Assembly: GCA_903895195.1 (NCBI GenBank) | Contig: CAITSZ010000017.1 | Span: forward strand, 1-64,000 | From: an uncultured Chlorobiaceae bacterium | GTDB taxonomy: Bacteria; Bacteroidota; Chlorobiia; Chlorobiales; Chlorobiaceae | Reading direction: 5' to 3' | DNA: 64,000 nt | Shown here: one piece after another, positions 60,464-64,000 of the stretch | How the letters are laid out: every line of letters begins with the position of its first letter | Numbering within the stretch: the stretch's first letter is position 1 | Position numbers and translations under genes: made by a program | The notes under the pieces: generated by a model | Told to the model about the DNA's origin: nothing | Databases searched by the model: none | What the model saw: only the letters and a program-made list of their open reading frames with translations

Positions 60464-62569
60464 ATGGCTGTAATGTCCAGCTTACGGGATAAGACTCATA
60501 TTATATTGTATACCCTCCTGGCCGCATTTCTTGCGCTCATTGTTTTCGAGTGGGGGATGAATTTTTCAGGATTTACCGGCAAAACAAATCAGGCCGGTAA
60601 AATAAACGGCAAGGCTATTCCTTTTGCTCAGTACGATGAGGTCTACAAAGAGTATACCGAGAATTACCGGAGAAATAATCCCGGTGTGGAAATTACCTCT
60701 GAAACCGAACTCGGGCTTCAGGAGCAGGCATGGAACACCATTGTCGACCAGACCCTGCTTGAAGAGCAGTTTGTGAAATTCGGCATTGGACTTCAGGACC
60801 AGGAAGTTGTCGAAGCGCTCGACGGCCCGAATCCACCTCTGGTCATTCGCCAGAATTTCAGCAATCCAGCCACCGGCGCAGTCGATCGCAAAAAATTGGA
60901 GAGTGCCCGCCGTGATCCGCAAAATAAGCAGTTGTGGCTGCAGGTTGAACAAATTGTTCGCCGTGAGCTTAAAATCAACAAGCTGATCAGGGCTCTTCAA
61001 ACCCTTGATCACGTTACTGATCGTGAAATAAGTGATATAGTCGGAAGGCAGTTTTCTCGTTTTTCAGCCTCTTTTATCCCATTTCCTTTAAGTTTTGCCG
61101 GAACTGACAGCAGTTTTCCCGTAAAGGAAGAGGAAACAAAAAAATATTTTGACGATCATAAAGAGCTCTTTAAACAGGTTCCTTCAAGGAAAGCTGATTT
61201 TGTATTTTTCCCTCTTACTCCTTCTTCAAAAGACAGCCTTGCTGTTCGCAAAGAGCTTGAAACAATCCGTACCGAGTTTGCCGGGCCAGTCAACGACGCT
61301 GATTATGTGAAGGTACAGAGTGACCGTCCTACAGGCATCAACGTCACCTATAGCCGAGCAGATTTTTCACCTTCCGCCGCAGAGAGCGTGTTCAGTGCCG
61401 CCAATCTCAAACCCGGAACGGTCATCGGTCCGATAGCTGATCGGGGTGAATACCGCGTCATAAAGGTCAAGCAGCTCTCCTCATCGCCCCAGCCGATTGC
61501 AAGGGCATCGCACATTCTTTTGCGATTCAATCCTGCAAGCCGCGAAGATGTTCAGAGAGTTCGCGAGCTCACTATGCTCATTTCCAAACAGCTTCAGGCC
61601 GGTGTTCCGTTTGATGAGCTGGCAAAAAAATATTCTGCCGATACCCAGAGTGCACTCAATGGCGGCGATGTAGGATGGTTCAGCAAAGATCGAATGGTGC
61701 CTGAATTTTCTGCAGCTGTTTTTAGTGCCAAGCCAGGTGCGATTGTCGGTCCTGTGCAGACACAGTTTGGTCTCCATATTATCAAGGTTACCGGTTTTGA
61801 CCAGACCGCCATGGTCTGTTCGGAGATTGTAAGAAAGATCAGACCTTCAACAGAAACGGTAGACAGTGGACGTCGACTCGCCATGGCTTTTCAGCAGAGT
61901 GCCAAAGAGAAAGGTTTCGACAAAAGCGCTGCCGGTTCACGCCTGAGTGTCAACAAGACCGCCGAGTTCGGAAAACATATGCCCATTGCCCCTGTTGGCT
62001 ACAATGAAAAAGTTACAGCATTTGCTTTTAAGGCCGGCGAAGGCGACATATCGGATGTTCTTGAAACAGAAAAAGGCTTTTTTGTAATGCGTCTGACCGG
62101 AAAAAATGATACAGGATATCACATCCTCGACAAGGAGCTGAAATCAAGGATCAATGCTCAACTTGTAAGGGAAAAGAAAAGTGCTGTTCTGGAGGGTAAA
62201 CTTGCTGTCATGGCAAAAGCCCCCCGTCAGACCCTGGAAAAGATTGCCGCCGAGAACCCGGCTCTCCATCTTGTCACTGCTGACGAGATTCGCTGGAACG
62301 ATGGATTTATTCCTGGATACGCTGTAGACAAGCCGCTGGTTGAGGCTATGTCGGGGCTTGATGCAGGCCGACTCTCTCTTCCGGTGAAAACAACAGATGG
62401 TTATGCCCTTGTTGTGCTTGGCAAGAAAACGCTTCCCGCAGGGCTTGACCTCAAGGTTGAAAATGCCGGTGTTGCACCGCAGCTGCTTCGGGCAAAACAG
62501 GAGCAGCTGTTTGCCGAATATTTCGCTTCAGTACGCAAGAGTGCGAAAATTGAGGACTTGCGTCCCTGA
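60464..62569 (+). CDS. Membrane-anchored SurA/PpiD-like peptidyl-prolyl isomerase
   Basis: A 701-aa periplasmic foldase anchored by one N-terminal helix (IILYTLLAAFLALIVFEWGM). A SurA-N-like chaperone region at about 40-200 is followed by a parvulin rotamase domain at about 345-445 (RASHILLRFNPA ... ADTQSALNGGDVGWFSKDRMVPEFSAAVF ... TQFGLHIIKV) and a C-terminal helper region. The architecture is that of PpiD. It probably assists folding of exported proteins at the Sec exit. Good spacing from pcm, convergent with ptsI. Confidence 0.92.
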   Translation: MAVMSSLRDKTHIILYTLLAAFLALIVFEWGMNFSGFTGKTNQAGKINGKAIPFAQYDEVYKEYTENYRRNNPGVEITSETELGLQEQAWNTIVDQTLLEEQFVKFGIGLQDQEVVEALDGPNPPLVIRQNFSNPATGAVDRKKLESARRDPQNKQLWLQVEQIVRRELKINKLIRALQTLDHVTDREISDIVGRQFSRFSASFIPFPLSFAGTDSSFPVKEEETKKYFDDHKELFKQVPSRKADFVFFPLTPSSKDSLAVRKELETIRTEFAGPVNDADYVKVQSDRPTGINVTYSRADFSPSAAESVFSAANLKPGTVIGPIADRGEYRVIKVKQLSSSPQPIARASHILLRFNPASREDVQRVRELTMLISKQLQAGVPFDELAKKYSADTQSALNGGDVGWFSKDRMVPEFSAAVFSAKPGAIVGPVQTQFGLHIIKVTGFDQTAMVCSEIVRKIRPSTETVDSGRRLAMAFQQSAKEKGFDKSAAGSRLSVNKTAEFGKHMPIAPVGYNEKVTAFAFKAGEGDISDVLETEKGFFVMRLTGKNDTGYHILDKELKSRINAQLVREKKSAVLEGKLAVMAKAPRQTLEKIAAENPALHLVTADEIRWNDGFIPGYAVDKPLVEAMSGLDAGRLSLPVKTTDGYALVVLGKKTLPAGLDLKVENAGVAPQLLRAKQEQLFAEYFASVRKSAKIEDLRP

Positions 62570-62578
62570 AACAATTTC

Positions 62579-64000
62579 TCAATGAGCTGCCTGGAACGCT
62601 TCCAGGCAGGCTTTGATCTTCGCCGAAGTATCGAGTTTCAGGCACTCCTCCGCAACTGCTTCAGTTTCGGCAATTGAGTAGCCGGACACCAGTGACTTGA
62701 GTTTCGGGATATCCGAGCTGACGACGCTGAACCTTCTCAGTCCGCATCCCAGAAGGAATGGCAGTGCAAGCGGATCAGAACCCATATTCCCGCACATCGT
62801 TACTTTGCAGTGGTTTTTATTGGCCGTTTTGATAACCCTGTGCAGCTGCCGGATAATTGCAGGATGGAATGTTTCAAAAAGATCCTGTACAATCACATTG
62901 TTTCTGTCAACGGCAAGAGTGTACTGGGTGAGGTCATTGGTACCTATGCTTATAAAATCAGCACACTTTGTGATCTCTTCAATAAGCTCCACTGCTGCCG
63001 GAACCTCAATCATAGCACCCACTCCCGGTTTTTCAATCTGCCAGTCTCCCTCTTTAGTCAGTTCCGAGTAGTGTTTTTCGATGACGCTCCGGACATGCCG
63101 GATCTCGTCAAGAGATATGATCATAGGTACCAGGATCGCCAGGTTCCCATGTATATTTGATCGTATTATAGCCCGGACCTGGTTATCGAGAATTTCGGGC
63201 AGATCAATCAGGATTCTTATTCCCCTCCATCCCAGATTGGGGTTTTCCTCCCTGACCGGGGAGTATATCAGTTTGTCGCCGCCAATATCAAACAAACGGA
63301 TATCAAGAGGCATCGGGGAGATCATGTCAGCCATTTCACGATAGTAGGCAAACTGTTCTGCCTCCTTGGGTACGGTATTGCCGTTGGTGAACAGGTTTTC
63401 ACTTCTGAACAGCCCTACACCCTCAGCCCCTGCAGATCTTATGGCTTGAAGTTCTTCCTTGAAGTCAACATTGGCATAAAAGGTGATTCGTATGCCGCAT
63501 TTTGTCGTAGCAGGAAGCGTGGCAGTGAGGGATGTATCGGCTTCATTTTTTTTCTCAGCCTCAAACTTGCCGATATAGCGTGCAATAGTTTTGTTCTCAG
63601 GATTTATGATGATGGTCCCGGCACTGCCGTCCAGAACCAGCAGCATGCCGGTTGTGATCTTTTGTGAAAGGTTGCCGAGTCCGACAACAATCGGGATGTT
63701 GAGCGACTTGCATATCAGGGAAACATGAGAAGTACTTCCCCCAGAATCTGTAGCAAACCCCTTGATATTGCTGCGGCTCAAAAGGATTATATCAGCAGGC
63801 GAAAGTTTATCAGCAACAACAATCACCCCTTCAGGTATCCATGAGTGCAGTTTTCTGACGTTAAGATTTCTGATGATACGGTTTTTGATATCGTGCAAAT
63901 CATCAGCCCGCTCCTGAAATATCTGATCATCAGAGTTTATAAACTTTTCAAGATAGTGGTCGAACTCCTCTTCAATGACAAAGTGAGCAGATCTGCGCTC
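62579..64000 (-). CDS. ptsI: PTS enzyme I (phosphoenolpyruvate-protein phosphotransferase), N-terminally cut by window edge
   Basis: The frame stays open from the stop at 62579 to the window edge, past the TTG used in the track. The upstream codons read ...FQERADDLHDIKNRI, the normal EI linker. The phospho-His is in GGSTSHVSL. The PEP-binding barrel shows EGVGLFRSENLF, FDIGGDK, NPNLGWRGIRI, MIEVPAAVEL, SIGTNDLTQYTLAVDR and the catalytic Cys region TMCGNMG. EI phosphorylates HPr from PEP. At least 473 residues are visible; about 100 are missing on the right. Confidence 0.94.
   Translation of the reverse strand, partial: ERRSAHFVIEEEFDHYLEKFINSDDQIFQERADDLHDIKNRIIRNLNVRKLHSWIPEGVIVVADKLSPADIILLSRSNIKGFATDSGGSTSHVSLICKSLNIPIVVGLGNLSQKITTGMLLVLDGSAGTIIINPENKTIARYIGKFEAEKKNEADTSLTATLPATTKCGIRITFYANVDFKEELQAIRSAGAEGVGLFRSENLFTNGNTVPKEAEQFAYYREMADMISPMPLDIRLFDIGGDKLIYSPVREENPNLGWRGIRILIDLPEILDNQVRAIIRSNIHGNLAILVPMIISLDEIRHVRSVIEKHYSELTKEGDWQIEKPGVGAMIEVPAAVELIEEITKCADFISIGTNDLTQYTLAVDRNNVIVQDLFETFHPAIIRQLHRVIKTANKNHCKVTMCGNMGSDPLALPFLLGCGLRRFSVVSSDIPKLKSLVSGYSIAETEAVAEECLKLDTSAKIKACLEAFQAAH

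Overview
The window is chromosomal DNA from a green sulfur bacterium (Chlorobiaceae, Chlorobium/Pelodictyon type). The strongest evidence is pscA-pscB, which encode the homodimeric P840 reaction-centre core and its two-[4Fe-4S] subunit and are known from this group. KorA/KorB (2-oxoglutarate:ferredoxin oxidoreductase, a reverse TCA cycle enzyme), the long two-domain IspG, and an EF-P whose tip reads PGNLR fit this placement. Species cannot be fixed from sequence reading alone. No IS element, prophage, CRISPR array or rRNA operon is visible. The window is mostly dense housekeeping sequence with a few accessory islets.

Layout. 1-3.9 kb: pscA and pscB, separated by a perfect 17-bp hairpin and closed by a strong terminator, then a dolichyl-phosphate-mannose-synthase-like GT2 gene. 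4-10.9 kb: an EF-G paralogue (minus), then eno, a DivIC/FtsB-like gene, ispG and an SDR gene. 11-23.1 kb: four tRNAs (Thr-TGT, Tyr-GTA, Thr-GGT, Trp-CCA) lead directly into secE-nusG-rplK-rplA-rplJ-rplL-rpoB-rpoC, with a hairpin between rplL and rpoB. 23.2-27.2 kb: efp-accB-accC (minus), an HU gene and accA. 27.3-30.2 kb: korA-korB (minus). 30.4-35.7 kb: a small Cys protein, alaS, two tandem ferredoxin-like genes and an ACT-domain serB. 35.8-43.8 kb: a nine-copy WG-repeat lipoprotein, an outer-membrane barrel protein, guaA, PBP1A, an alpha/beta hydrolase and a DedA protein. 44.1-51.5 kb: tRNA-Pro, a radical-SAM/DUF4130 pair linked to DNA repair or modification, a hypothetical gene, glpK, a CWC protein, a YeeZ-like reductase, cobyrinate a,c-diamide synthase and a hypothetical gene. 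51.5-56.7 kb: clpC behind a promoter and a CIRCE-like operator, an AT-rich exported protein, a 430-bp gap with an orphan plus-strand terminator, and trpB2. 56.8-64 kb: tRNA-Leu, thiL, ftsY, a DUF123 gene, pcm, a PpiD/SurA-like foldase and ptsI, which runs off the right edge.

How the genes relate: pscAB supplies reduced ferredoxin, which KorAB consumes in CO2 fixation. AccA/AccB/AccC feed fatty-acid synthesis, and IspG feeds isoprenoids for chlorophyll tails, carotenoids and quinones. The long tRNA-secE-rpoC block is the transcription/translation core.

The items most worth a second look are the radical-SAM + DUF4130 pair, the CIRCE-like operator on clpC, the candidate small RNA upstream of trpB2, the pscA/pscB intercistronic hairpin, the unusual EF-P tip, the tandem ferredoxin paralogues with shifted Cys spacing, and ptsI in an autotroph. 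I found no clearly undescribed multi-gene system. The radical-SAM pair comes closest, and it is already known as a family pair of unknown function.
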